Shown one piece after another: positions 38,661-55,691 of a stretch of 64,000 nucleotides of DNA (within the stretch, counting starts at the first letter, position 1; each line of letters begins with the position of its first letter). Location: positions 277,501-341,500 of the forward strand of contig NW_026110541.1 in NCBI RefSeq assembly GCF_024679095.1, written 5' to 3'. The translations under genes were made by a program, and so were the position numbers. The notes under the pieces were generated by a model. The model did not search any database, was not told the DNA's origin, and saw only the letters and a program-made list of their open reading frames with translations. This stretch comes from Eriocheir sinensis. Its lineage: Eukaryota; Arthropoda; Malacostraca; Decapoda; Varunidae.

Positions 38661-41600
38661 TTTCATACAAGTCTACATTAATTTATGTGTTTTTTGTACA
38701 TGTATTTAAATACAAATTTCACTAGTTATATGTGTATTTTGTATATCTATTTTGTATGTATATTTTCATAGAAATTTACTCTATTTTATGAGTATTCGTA
38801 TATATATTTTGATACAAATTTACATTATTAATGTGTATTTTGCATATCTATTTCAATACAAATTTACTTTATTGTACGTGCATTTTGTATATTTATTTTA
38901 ATACAAATTTAATTATTTTATATGTATTTTTGTATATATATTTTTATGCAAATATGCGTTATTATATGGATATTTTGCATCTTTATTTTCATACAAATTT
39001 ACATTATTTTATTGATATTCTCTTAATTTATTTTGATACGATTTAACATTATTCTATGTGTTTTTTGTATATATTTTTTTTATACATATTTACATTATTT
39101 AATGTTCATTTTGTATATACATTTTATCCAAATTTACATTATTTTATGTGTATTTGTTTATATATTTTCATACATATTTACATTATTTTGTGTTTTTGGT
39201 ATATATTCTTTTCTACGTATTTAAATTATTTTATATGTATTTTGTATATACATTTTCATAAAAGAATTACGTTATTTTATTGTGTGTATAAGTATATATT
39301 TTGATACAAATTTTATACAAATTCATGTTATTTAATGTGTATTTGTATATATATTTTCATACAAATTTATATTATTTTATGTGTATTTTTTCATATATTT
39401 AATTACAAATTTACCTTATTTTATGTTTATTTTGTATATTTATTTCATTCAATTTTAAATTATTTTATGTGTATATTTGTATTTGTATTTAGGTTATTTT
39501 ATGTGTATTTTGTATATATATTTTCATCCAAAATTACATTATTTTATTGGTATTTCTTAATTTAATTCGATACGAATTTAGATTATTTCATAGGTATTTT
39601 GTATACATATTTTTATACTCATTTACATTATCTAATGTGTGTTTTGTATATATATTTTTATGCAAATTTATTTAATGTTTATTTTTGTACATATATTTTT
39701 ATAGAAATTTGCGTTATTTTATGTATATAGTTTTATATAAATTTACGTTATTTTATGTGCATTTTGTATATTTATATTTATACAAATACACATTCTTTTA
39801 TTGGTATATTGTTTATTTACATTTATACGAATTTACATTATTTTATGTGTATTTTGTATACATTTTTTATACGTATTTACATAATTTTATGCGTATTTTG
39901 TATATGTATTATTATAGAAATCTACGTTATTTTATGTGTATTCTTATATATATTTTGAAACAAATTTACATTATTTTATATGTATTTTGCATATCTATTT
40001 CAATACAAATTTACCTTATTGTATGTGCATTTTGTATATTTATTTTAATACAAGTTCAAATATTTTATGTGTATTTTGGTATCAATAATTTTATAAAAAA
40101 TGAGTTATTTTATAGGTATTTTGCATCTTAATTTTCATTTTATATGTACTTTGTATATATATTTTTATACGCTTTTACATTATTTAATATTTATTATGAA
40201 TATATATTTTTATACAAATTCATGATATTTTATGTGTATTTGTATATATATTTTCATATAAATTTACATTATTTTATGTGTATTTTGTACATATATTTTA
40301 TTACAAATCTACCTTATTTTATGTTTATTTTGTATGTGTATTTTGTATATTTATATTTATCCAAATACACATTCTTTTATTGGTATTTTGTTTATTTATT
40401 TTAATTCGAGTTTACATTATTTTATATGTATTTTGTATACATTTTTTTTATACGTATTTACTTAATTTTATGTCTATTTTGTATATATATTTTTATAGAA
40501 ATCTACGTTTTTTTATTTGTATTCGTATATATATTTTGAAACAAATTTACATTGTTTTATATGTATTTTTGCATATCTCTTTCAATACAAATTTACCTTG
40601 TTGTATGTGCATTTTGTATATTTATTTCAATACAAATTTAAATATTTTATGTGTATTTTGGTATATATATTTTTATAAGAAATGCGCTATTTTATGGGAC
40701 TTTTGCATCTTTATTTTCATACAAATTTACATTATTTTATTAATATTCGGTGTATTTATCTTGATACGATTTTACATTATTCTATTTGTTTTTTGTATAT
40801 ACTTTTTTATACATATTTACATTATTTAATGTGTAACTTGCATATATATTTTATACAAATTTATTATCTATTATCTATTTTCATACAAAAACACATTCTT
40901 TTCATGATATTTTGTTTATTTATTTTGATACGAATTTACATTATTTGATATGTATTTTGTATATATATTTTTATACGTATTTACATAATTTCATATGTAA
41001 TTTGTATATATATTTCTATAGAAATCTACTTTATTTTATGTGTATTGGTATATATATTTTGAAACAAATTTACATTGTTTTATATGTATTTTTTAATATC
41101 TCTTTCAATACAAATTTACCTTACTGTATATGCATTTTGTATATTTATTTCAATACAAATTTAAATATTTTATGTGTATTTTGGTATATATATTTTTATA
41201 AAAAATGCGATAATTTTTGGGAATTTTGCATCTTTATTTTCATAAAAATTTACATTATTTTATTGATATTCTGTGTATTTATTTTGATACGATTTTACAT
41301 TATTCTATTTGTTTTTTGTATATATTTTTTTATACTCATTTACATTATTTAATGTGTATCTTGCATATATATTTTATACAAATTTACGTTATTTTAAGTG
41401 TATTTGTTTATATATTTTCATTCAAATTTACATTATTTGATGTGTATTTTGGGTATGTATTTCAATACAAATTTACCTAATTATATGTTTATTTTGTATA
41501 TTTCTTTTCAAACAAATTTAAATTATTTTTGTGTATTTTTGTATATAGTTTTACACAAATTTAGGTTATTTTATGAACGCATTTACATTATTTAGTGTGT

Positions 41601-42701
41601 CTTTTGTATATATAATTTTATGCAAATTTTCTTTATTTTATGTGCATTTTTGTACATATATTTTTATAGAAATTTGCGTTATTTATATGTTTTCTCATAC
41701 AAATTTACATTATTTTATTGCTATTTTGTTTATTTATTTTGATACGAATTACATCATTATATGTGTATTTTGTACATACTTTTTATACGTATTTACATTA
41801 CTTAATGTGTATTTTGTTTATATATTTTTAAACAAATCTACGTTATTATATGTATTTGTATAAATATTTTGATACAGATTTACAGTATTTTATGTATTTT
41901 GTATGTACATTTCAATTCAAATTTAGCTTATTTTAGCTGTATTTTGTATATATATTTTCATACAAATTTAATTACTTCTGTGTATTTTTGTATATAGTTT
42001 TATACAAATTTACGATATTTTATGTGTATTTTGTATTTTTATATTTATACAAATACACATTCTTTTACTGGTATTTTGTTTATTTATTTTGATACGATTT
42101 TTATGTGTATTTTGTATTCATTTTTTTTTACGTATTTACTTCATTTTATGTGTATTTTGAATATATTTTTATAGAAATCTACGTTATTTTATGTGTATTC
42201 GTATATATATTTTGAAACAAATTTGCATTGTTTTATATGTATTTTTGAATATCTCTTTCAATACAAATTTACCTTACTTTATATGCATTTTGTATATTTA
42301 TTTCAATACAAATTTTAATATTTTATGTGTAATTTGGTATAAATATTTTTTTATAAAAATGCGATGTTTTTTTTGGGAATTTTGCATCTTTATTTTGATA
42401 CAAATTTACATTATTTTATTGATATTCTGTGTATTTATTTTGATACGATTTGACATTATTCTATTTGTTTTTTGTATATATTTTTTTATACACATTTACA
42501 TTATTTAATATGTATCTTGCATATATATTTTATACAAATTTACGTTATTTTAAGTGTGTTTGTTTATATATTTTCATTCAAATTTACATTATTTGATGTG
42601 TATTTTGTATATGTATTTCAATACAAATTTACCTAGTTTTACGTGTATTTTGTATATTTCTTTTCATGCAAATTTAAATTATTTTTGTGTATTTTTGTAT
42701 A
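38661..42701 (+). repeat. AT satellite, plus orientation, right flank of LINE copy 2
   Basis: Up to about 40340 it is the inverted counterpart of 52780-54465. After that it carries ordered monomers resembling 48690-51300 and 25900-26500. A long uninterrupted same-sense run of about 4 kb. Confidence 0.88.
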
Positions 42702-42924
42702 CAATAAGGTAAATTTATATTGAAATAGATGTGCAAAATACATATAAAACAATGTAAAATTTGTTTCAAAATATATATACGAATACACATAAAATAACGT
42801 AAACTCGTATCGAAATAAATAAACAAAATACTAATAAAAGAATGTGTATTTGTATAAATATAAATATACAAAATACACATTAAATAACTTAAATTGATAT
42901 AAAAGTATATACAAAAATACACAA
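42702..42924 (-). repeat. AT satellite, short minus-orientation block
   Basis: About 220 bp of reversed monomers between two plus-orientation blocks, with sharp edges at GTATACAATAAGG and ACACAAATTAGTTTATT. Confidence 0.85.
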
Positions 42925-45402
42925 ATTAGTTTATTTTATATGTATTTTGTATATCTATTTTCATACATATTTAACTACTTTTGTGTATTTTTGTATATAG
43001 TTTTATATAAATTTACGATATTTTATGTGTATTTTGTATATTTATTTTTATACAAATACACATTTTTTTATTAGTATTTTGTTTATTTATTTTGATACGA
43101 ATTTACATTATTTTATGTGTATTTTGTATACATTTTTTATACGTATTTACAGCATCTTAAGTGTATTTTGTATATATATTTCTATTGAAATCTGCGTTAT
43201 TTTATGTGTATTCGTGTATATATATTTTGAAACAAATTTACATTGTTTTATGTGTATTTTGCATATTTTTTTAATAAAAATTTACCTTATTATATATGCA
43301 TTTTGTATATTAATTTTACTACAAATTTAATTATTGAATGTGTATTTATGTATATGTATTTTTATAAAAATATCCTTTATTTTATTGGTATTTTGCATCT
43401 TTATATTCATACAAATTTACATTATTTTATTGATATTTTGTGTATTTATTTTGATACGATTTTACATTATTTTCTATGTGTATTTTTTATATATATTTAA
43501 TACAAATGTACCTTATTTTATGTGTATTTGTTTTCATTTCATACAAATTTTCATTATTTTTTGTGTATTTTGTACATGTACAAATTTGTACAAATTTAAC
43601 TAATTATATGTGTATTTTGCATATCAATTTTCATAAAAATTGAAATTATTTTTGTTTTTTTGTATATATTTCTATACAAATTTTCGTTATTTTATGTGTA
43701 TTTTGTATATTTATTTTCCTACAAATATACGTTCTTTTATCGGAATTTTGTTTGTTTATTTTGATACGAATTTACATTATTTTAAGTGTATTTGTTATAT
43801 ATATTGTTATACTATTTACATCATTTTATATGTATTTTGTATGTATATTTTCATAGAAATTTACTCTATTTTATGTGTATTCGTATATATATTTTGATAC
43901 AAATTTACATTATTGATGTGTATTTTGCATATGTATTTCAATACAAATTTACTTTATTGTATATGCATTTTGTATATTTATTTCAATACAAATTTAATTA
44001 TTTCATGTGTATTTTTGTATATATATTTTTATGCATATATGCGTTATTTATGGGTATTTTGCATCTTTATTTTCATACAAATTTAAATTATTTTATTGAT
44101 ATTCTGTTTATTTATTTTGATACGATTTAACATTATTCTATGTGTATTTTGTATATATATTTTTATACATATTTACATTATTTAATGTATAATTTTTATA
44201 TATATTTTATCCAAATTTACGTTATTTTATGTGTATTTGTTTATATATTTTCATACAAGTTTACATTATTTTATGTGTATTTTGTATATGTATTTCAATA
44301 CAAATTTGCCTAACTTGATGTGTATTTTGCATATCTATTTTCAAACAAATTTAAATTATTTTTGTGTATTTTTGTATTTATTTTTATACAAATTTAAGTT
44401 ATTTTATTTGTATTTTGTATATATATTTTCCTACAAATATACAATCTTTTATTATAATTTTGTTTATTTATTTTGATACGAGTTTACATTATTTTATGTG
44501 TATTTTGTATATATATTTTTCTACGTATTTACATTATTTTATGTGGATTTTGTATATATATTTTAATAAAAATTTACAATATTTTATTGTGTGTATTCTT
44601 ATTTATTTTGATACAAATTTTATACAAATTCATGTTATTTTATGTGTATTTGTATTATATATTTTCATACAAATTTATATTATTTTACGTGTATTTTTAC
44701 ATATTTTTCATTACAAATTTAACTTATTTTATGATTATTTTGTATATTTATTTCATTCAATTTTAAATTATTTTATGTGAATATCTGTATTTGTATTTAC
44801 GTAATTTTATGTGTATTTTCTATATATATTTTCATCCAAAATTACATTATTTTATTGGTGTTTTCTTTATTTAACTCGATACGAATTTAGATTTTTTCAT
44901 AGGTATTTTGTATACATATGTTTATACTCATTTACATTATGTAATGTGTGTTTTGTATATATTTTTTAATGCAAATTTATATTATGTGCATTTTTGTACA
45001 TATATTTTTATAGAAATTTATTTATTTTATGTGTAATTTGTATTGTTTTCTCATAAAAATTTACATTATTTTATTGGTATTTTGTTTATTTATTTTGCTA
45101 CGAATTACATGATTATATGTGTATTTTGTATATATTTTTATACGTAATTACATTATTTAATGTGTATTTTGTTTATGTATTTTTATATAAAATTTACGTA
45201 ATTATATGTGTATTTGTAAAAATATTTTGATACAAATTTACTTTATTTTATGTATTTTGTACATATATTTCAATTCAAATTAAGTTTATTTTGTGTGTAT
45301 TTTGTATATCTATTTTCAAACAAATTTAATTACTTTTGTGTATCTTTGTGTATTGTTTTATATAAATTTACCTTATTTTATGTGCATTTTGTATATTTAT
45401 AA
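42925..45402 (+). repeat. AT satellite, plus orientation
   Basis: Plus-orientation monomers. The part from about 44160 resembles 55700-56900 in monomer order and private variants (TTTTCATCCAAAATTACATT at 44830 and about 56368). Confidence 0.88.
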
Positions 45403-45757
<355 letters not shown>

Positions 45758-46090
45758 CAAATTTACATTATTTTATGTGTATTTTGTACATGTATTTAAA
45801 TACAAATTTAACTAATTATATGTGTATTTTGTATATCTATTTTCATACAAACTGAAATTTATTTTTTTGTTTTTTGTATATATTTTTATTCAAATTTTCG
45901 TAATTTTATGTGAATTTTGTATATTTATTTTCCTTCAAATATACGTTCTTTTATCGGAATATTGTTTATTTATTTTGATACGAATTTTCATTTTTTTAGG
46001 TGTATTTGATATATATATTTTTATACTTATTTACATAATTTTATATGTATTTTGAATGTATATTTTCATAGAAATTTACTCTATATGTAT
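45758..46090 (+). repeat. AT satellite, plus orientation
   Basis: Short plus block ending at the CTCTATATG junction, which recurs at about 52538. Confidence 0.85.
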
Positions 46091-46925
<835 letters not shown>

Positions 46926-47177
46926 ATATTTATACAAATACACTTTCTTTTATTGGTATTTTGTTTATTTATTTTGATACTAATTTACATTATTTTATGT
47001 GTATTTTGTATACATTTTTTATACGTATTTACTTAATTTTATGTGTATTTTGTATATATATTTTTATAGAAATCTACCTCATTTCATGTGTATTCGTATA
47101 TATATTTTGAAACAACTTTACATTGTTGATATGTATTTTGCATATCTATTTTTGTGTATTCTGTATTTATTTTTGTT
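46926..47177 (+). repeat. AT satellite, plus orientation
   Basis: Short plus block, ending at the GTTATACATAGAATA junction. Confidence 0.85.
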
Positions 47178-47375
47178 ATACATAGAATACTGTAGAATCG
47201 TATCAAAATAAGTACAAAGAATATCAATAAAATAATTGAAATTTGTAAGAAAATAAAGATGCAGAATACCCATAAAATAAAGCATATTTTTTTTTAAAAA
47301 TACATATACAAAAATACACATAGAATAATTAAATTTGTATTAAAATTAATATACAAAATGCACTTACAATAAGGT
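47178..47375 (-). repeat. AT satellite, minus orientation
   Basis: About 200 bp of reversed monomers following the recurrent junction. Confidence 0.85.
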
Positions 47376-47787
<412 letters not shown>

Positions 47788-48690
47788 AGTTATACATAGA
47801 ATAATGTAAAATCGTATGAAAATAAGTACACAGAATATCAATAAAATAATTTAAATTTGTATGAAAATAAAGATGCAAAATACCCATGAAATAAAGCATT
47901 TTTTTTTTTAAATACATATACAAAAATACACATAGAATAATTAAATTTGTATTAAAATTGATATACAAAATGCACATACAATAAGGTAAGTTTGTATTGA
48001 AAAAAAAACGCAAAAATACACATAAAACAGTGTAAATTTGTTTCAAAATATATTTACGAATACACATAAAATAACGTTGATTTCTAGAGGAATATATATT
48101 CAAAATACACATTAAATACTGTAAATTCGCGTCAAAATAAATAAACAAAATATCAATAAAAGAATGTGTATTTGTATGAAAATAGATAAATAAAATACAC
48201 ATAAAATAACCTAAATTTGTATCAAACTATATACAAAAATACACAAAAATATTTTAAATTTGTATGAAAATAAATATACAAAATACACATAAAATTAGGT
48301 AAATTTGTATTGAAATACATATACAAAATACACATAAAATAATGTAAATTTAAATAAAAAGACATAAACAAATACACTTAAAATAACGTAAATTTGTATA
48401 AAAAAATATATACAAAACACAAATAGAATAATGTAAAATCGTATCAAAATAAATAAACAGAATATTAATAAAAATAATATAAATTTATATGAAAATAAAG
48501 AGGCAAAATACCCATAAAATAACATTTTTTTTATAAAATATATATATAAAAAATACATAAAAAAATTAAATTTGAATTAAAATAAATATATAAAAACACA
48601 TACAATAAGGTAAATTTGTATTGAAATAGATATGCAAATACATATAAAACAATGTAAATTTATTTGAATATATATACGAATACACATAAA
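47788..48690 (-). repeat. AT satellite, minus orientation
   Basis: Reversed monomers. Monomer order is like 23200-24110. Confidence 0.87.
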
Positions 48691-51600
48691 AATGCGTTAT
48701 TTTATGGGTATTTTGCATCTTAATTTTCATAGAAATTTACATTATTTTATTAATATTTTTTGTATTTATTTTCATACGATGTTTTATTATTCTATTTGTT
48801 TTTTGTGTATATATTTTTTATATACATTATTTTTATTTATGTTTTTGTAAATGTATTTCAAAATAAATTTATCTAATTTTATGTGTATTTTGTATATTTA
48901 TTTTCATACAAATTAAAAAAATTGTATTTTGTATATTTTATACAAATTTAGGTGATTTTATGTGTATATTGTATATCTACTTTCATACAAATACACATTC
49001 TTTCATTGATATTTTGTTTATTTATTTTGACGCGAATTTACATTATTTAATGTGTATTTTATATATATATTTTTATACGTGTTTACATCATTTGATGTGT
49101 ATTTTGTATATATATTTCTATAGAAATCTACGTTCATTTATGAATATTCGTATATAGATTTTGAAATAAATTTACACTGTTTTATGTGTATTTTGCATAT
49201 TTTTCCAATACAAATTTACCTTATTGTATATGCATTTTGTATATTAATTTTAATACAAATTTAATTATGCTATGTGTATTTTTGTATATGTATTTTTATA
49301 AAAATATGGGTATTTTGCATTTTTATTTTCATACAAATTTACATTATTTTATTTATATTCTGTTAATTTTTTTTTAAACAATTTTACATTATTCTATGTG
49401 TATTTTGAATATCTATTTTTATAGGTATTTACTTAATTTTATGTGTATTTTGTATATATATTTTAATAGAAATCTATGTTATTTTATGTGTATTCGTATA
49501 TATATTTTGAAACAAATTTACATTGTTTTATGTGTATTTTTGCATATCTCTTTCAATACAAGTTTACCTTATTGTATGTGCATTTTCTATATTTATTGCA
49601 ATACAAATTTAAATATTTTATGTGTATTTTGGTATATATATTTTTATAAGAAATGCGCTATTTGATGGGAATTTTGCATCTTTATTTTTATACAAATTTA
49701 CATTATTTTATTAATATTCAGTGTATTTATTTTGATACGATTTCACATTATTCTATTTGTTTTTTGTATATATATATTTTTTTATACATATTTACATTAT
49801 ATAATGTGTATCTTGCATATATATTTCATACAAATTTATTATCTATTATTTATTATCATACAAATACACATTCTTTTCATGATATTTTGTTTATTTATTT
49901 TGACACGAATTTACCTAGATATTTATTTTGTATATATATTTTTATACATATTTACATAATTTCATGTGTATTTTGTATATATATTTCTATAGAAATCTAC
50001 GTTATTTTATGTGTATTCGTATATATATTTTGAAACAAATTTACTTTGTTTTATATGTATTTTTGAATATCTCTTTCAATACATATTTACCTTACTGTAT
50101 ATGCATTTTGTATATTTATTTCAATACATATTTAAATATTTTATGTGTATTTTGGTATATATATTTTTATAAAAATGCGCTATTTTATGGGAATTTTCCA
50201 TCTTTCTTTTCATACAAATTTACATTATTTTATTGATATTCTGTGTATTTATTTTGATACGATTTTACATTATTCTATTTGTTTTTTGTATATATTTTTT
50301 TATACACATTTACATTATTTAATGTGTATCTTGCATATATATTTTATACTAATTTACGTCATTTTAAGTGTATTTGTTTATATATTATCATTCAAATTTA
50401 CATTATTTGATGTGTATTTTGTATAAGTATTTCAATACAAATTTACTTAATTTTATGTCTATTTTGTACATTTCTTTTCAAACAAATTTAAATTATTTTT
50501 GTGTATTTTTGTATATAGTTGTATACAAATTTAGGTTATTTTATGTACGCATTTACATTATTTAGTGTGAGTTTTGTATATATATTTTTATGCAAATTTA
50601 ATTTATTTTATGTGCATTTTTGTACATATATTTTTATAGAAATTTGCGTTATTTGTATATGTTTTCTCATACAAATTTACATTATTTTTTTGCTATTTTG
50701 TTTATTTATTTTGATACGAATTCCATGATTATATGTGTATTTTGTACATATTTTTATACGTATTTACATTACTTAATGTGTATTTTGTTTATATATTTTT
50801 AAACAAATCTACGTTATTATATGTATTAGTATAAATATTTTGATACAGATTTACATTATTTTATGTATTTTGTATGTACATTTCAGTTCAAATTTAGCTT
50901 ATTTTAGCTGTATTTTGTATATATATTTTCATACAAATTTAATTACTTCTGTGTATTTTTGTATATAGTTTTATACAAATTTACGATATTTTATGTGTAT
51001 TTTGTATATTTATATTTATACAAATACACATTCTTTTACTGGTATTTTGTTTATTTATTTTGATACGATTTTTATGTATATTTTGTATTCATTTTCTTAT
51101 ACGTATTTACTTCATTTTATGTGTATTTTGTATATATTTTTATAGAAATCTACGTTATTTTATGTGTATTCGTATATATATTTTGAAACAAATTTACATT
51201 GTTTTATATGTTTTTTGCATATCTATTTCAATACAAATTTACCTTATAGTATGTGCATTTTTTATATTTATTTTAATACAAATTTTAATATTTTATGTGT
51301 ATTTTGGTATATATATTTTTATAAAAAAATCGTTATTTTATTGCTATTTTGCATCTTTATTTTCATACAAATTTACATTATTTTATTAATTTTCTGTATA
51401 TTTATTTTGATATGATTTTACATTATTCTATTTGTGTTTTGTATATATTTTTTTATACATATTTACATTATTTAATGTGTATTTTGTATATATATTTGAT
51501 ACAAATTTACGTTATTTTAAGTGTATATGTTTATATATTTTCATTCAAATTTCCATTATTTTATGTGTATTTTGTATATGTATATCAATAGAAATTTACC

Positions 51601-52538
51601 TAATTTTATGTGTATTTTGTATATTTATTTTCATACAAATTCAAATTATTTTTGTGTATTTTTTATATAGTTTTATTCAAACGTAGGTTATTTTATGAGT
51701 ATTTTGTATATCTATTTTCATACAAATACACATTCTTTTATTGATATTTTGTTTATTTATTTTGACGAGAATTTAAATTATTTAATGTGTATTTTGTATA
51801 TATATTTTTTTATACGTATTTACATCATTTCATGTGTATTTTGTATATATATTTCTATAGAAATCTACGTTATTTTATACGTATTCTTATATAGATTTTT
51901 AAACAAATTTACAATTTTATGTGCATTTTGTATATTTTTTCAATACAAATTTACCTTATTGTACGTCCATTTTGTATATTAATTTTAATACAAATTTAAT
52001 TATTCTATGTGTATTCTTGTATATGTATTTTTAAAACAATATGCTTTATTTTATGGTTATTTTGCATCTTTATTTTCATACAAAATTACATTATTTTATT
52101 GATATTCTGTGTATTTATTTTGATACGATTTTACATTATTCTATGTATATTTTGTATATCTATTATATACAAATGTACGTTATTTTATATGAATTTGTTT
52201 TCATTTCATACAAATTTACTTTATTTTATGTGTATTTTGTACATGTATTTAAATACAAATTTAAATAATTATATGTGTATTTTGTATATCTATTTTCATA
52301 CAAATTGAAATTTATTTTTTTGTTTTTTTGTATATATTTTTATTCAAATTTTCGTAATTTTATGTGTATTTTGTACATTTATTTTCCTACATATATACGT
52401 TCTTTTATCGGAATTTTGTTTATTTATTTTGATACGAATTTTCATTTTTTTAGGTGTATTTGATATATATATTTGTATACTTATTTACATAATTTTATAA
52501 GTATTTTAAATATATATTTTCATAGAAATTTACTCTAT
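48691..52538 (+). repeat. AT satellite, plus orientation
   Basis: A plus run of about 3.8 kb. About 49650-52010 is matched in reverse by 59060-61530, for example the ACATTCTTTTACTGGTATTT variant at 51028 and its reverse complement near 60150. Confidence 0.88.
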
Positions 52539-52674
52539 ATGTTTATACAAAAAAACACAAAAAATAATTTAAATTTGTATGAAAATAAATATACAAAATA
52601 CACATAAAATTAGGTAAATTTGTATTTAAATACATATACAAAATACACTTAAAATAATGTAAATTTGAATGAAA
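52539..52674 (-). repeat. AT satellite, short minus block
   Basis: About 135 bp of reversed monomers left of a palindrome centre. Confidence 0.82.
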
Positions 52675-52884
52675 TTATGTGTATTTGTATATATATTTTT
52701 CATTTACATTATTGTATGTGAATTTTGAACATATATTTTATTACAAATCTACCTTATTTTATGTTTATTTTGTATGTGTACACATACAAAATAAACATAA
52801 AATAAGGTAAATTTGTAATAAAATATATGTACAAAATACACATAAAATAATGTAAATAGTTATGAAAATATATATACAAATACA
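52675..52884. repeat. Near-perfect palindrome centred on 52779/52780
   Basis: Arms of about 105 bp on each side of GTGT/ACAC with no spacer. The central 29 bp of each arm (52751-52779 and 52780-52808) pair perfectly, and only a few mismatches occur further out to about 52701 and 52858. The plus-sense satellite meets the minus-sense satellite here. It is the inner end of the right arm of the large inverted duplication. Confidence 0.92.
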
Positions 52885-55691
52885 TAAAATACCATGAATT
52901 TGTATAAAAATATATATTCAAAATAAATATTAAATAATGTAAAAGCGTATAAAAATATATATACAAAGTACATATAAAATGAAAATTAAGATGCAAAATA
53001 CCTATAAAATAACGCATTTTTTATAAAATTATTGATACCAAAATACACATAAAATATTTGAACTTGTATTAAAATAAATATACAAAATGCACATTCAATA
53101 AGGTAAATTTGTATTGAAATAGATATGCAAAATACATATAAAATAATGTGAAGTTGTTTCAAAATATATATACGAAGACACATAAAATAACGTAGATTTC
53201 TATAAAAATACATATACAAAATACATATAAAATTAAGTAAATACGTATAAAAAAATGTATACAAAATACACATAAAATAATGTAAATTCGTATAAATGTA
53301 AATAAACAATATACCAATAAAAGAATGTATTTGTGTAAATATAAATATACAAAATGGACATAAAATAACGTAAGTTTATATAAAACTATATACATAAAAT
53401 AACGCAAATTTCTATAAAAATATATGTACAAAAATGAACATTAAATAAATTTGCATACAAATTTATATACAAAACACACGTTACATAATGTAAATGAGTA
53501 TAAAAATATGTATACAAAATACCTATGAAATAATATAAATTCGCATCGAATTAAATTAAGAAATACCAATAAAATAATGTAATTTTGGATGAAAAAATAT
53601 ACACAAAATACAGATAAAATTACCTAAATACAAATACAAATATACACATAAAATGGTTTAAAATTGAATAAAATAAATATACAAAATAAACATAAAATAA
53701 CGTAAATTTGTAATGAAATATATGAAAAAATACACATAAAATAATATAAATTTGTATGAAAATATAAATACAAATACACATTAAATAACATGAATTTGTA
53801 TAAAATTTGTATCAAAATATATACGTATACACACAATAAAATAACATAATTTTTTTATGAAAATGTACATACAAAATACACATAAAATAATTTAAATACG
53901 TAGAAAAATATATATACAAAAACCACATAAAATAATGTAAATATGTATGAAAATATATAAACAAATACACATAGAATAATGTAAATTTGGATAAAATATA
54001 TATACAAAATGAACATTAAATAATGTAAATATGAATAAAAAAATATATACAAAAAACACATAGAATAATGTTAAATCGTATCAAAATAAATAAAGAGAAT
54101 ATCAATAAAATAATGTAAATTTGTATGAAAATAAAGATGCAAAATATCAATATAATAACGCCTATTTGCATAAAAATATATATACAAAAATACATATAAA
54201 ATAATTAAATTTGTATTAAAATAAATATACAAAATGCACGTACAATAAAGTAAATTTGTATTGAAATAGATATGCAAAATACACATTAATAATGTAAATT
54301 TGTATCAAAATATATATACGAATACTCATAAAATAGAGTAAATTTCTATGAAAATATACATACAAAAAAGATAAACAAAATGCACATATAACTAGTTAAA
54401 TTTGTATTTAAATACATGTACAAAAAACACATAAAATAATGTAGATTTGTATGAAATGAAAACAAATACATTTTATATAAAATATATATACAATATACAC
54501 ATAGAATAATGTAAAATCATATCAAAATAAATACACAAAAATCAATAAAATAATGTAAATTTGTATGAAAATAAAGATGCAAAATACCCATAAAATAAAG
54601 CATATTTTTATAAAAATACATATACAAAAATACACATAGATTAATCAAATTTGTATTAAAATTAATATACAAAATGCACATACAATAAGATAAATTTGTA
54701 TTGAAAAAATATGCAAAATACACATAAAACAATGTAAATTTGTTTCAAAATATATATACGAATACACATAAAATAACGCAGATTTCTATAGAAATATATA
54801 TACAAAATACACTTGAAATAATGTAAATACGTATAAAAATACAAATACAAAATACACATTAAATAATGTTAATTCGTGTCAAAATAAATAAACAAAATAT
54901 CATGAAAAGAATGTGTATTTGTGTGAAAATAGATATACAAAATACACATCAAATAACCTAAATTTGTATTAAACTATAAACAAAAATACACAAAAATAAT
55001 TTCAACTTGTATGAAAATAAATATACAAAAAACATTTAAAATGAGGTAAATTTGTATTGAAATACATATACAAAATACACATAAAATAATGTAAATTTGA
55101 AAGAAAATATATAAACATATAGACTTAAAATAACGTAAATTTGTCTCAAATATATATACAAAAAACACATTAAATAATGTAAATATGTATAAAAAAATAT
55201 ATACAAAACACAAATAAAATAATGTAAGATCGTATCAAAATAAATACAGAAAATATTAATAAAATAATGTAAATTTGTATGAAAATTAAGATGCAAAATA
55301 CCCATAAAATAACGCTTTTTTTTTTTTAATATATATACGAAAAAACAAAATATTTGATTTTGTATTAAAATAAATAGATTTACAAAATACACATAAAATA
55401 AGCTAAATTTGAATTCAAATATATATACAAAATACATAAAATAATGTAAATTTGTATCAAAATACTTATACAATTACACATATAATAACGTAAATTTGCA
55501 TAAAAATATATAAACAAAATACACATTAAATAATGTAAATACGTATAAAAAATGTACAAAATACACAAATAATCATGTAATTCGTATCAAAATAAATAGA
55601 CAAAATACCAATAAAATAATGTAAATTTCTATGAGAAAACATATACAAAATACACATAAATAACGCAAATATCAATAAAAATATATATAAT
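52885..55691 (-). repeat. AT satellite, minus orientation (empty-site arm)
   Basis: Reverse complement of 34713-40290 without the retrotransposon. The pre-insertion site is at about 54455-54480. Monomer order and private variants match across both flanks. Confidence 0.9.
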
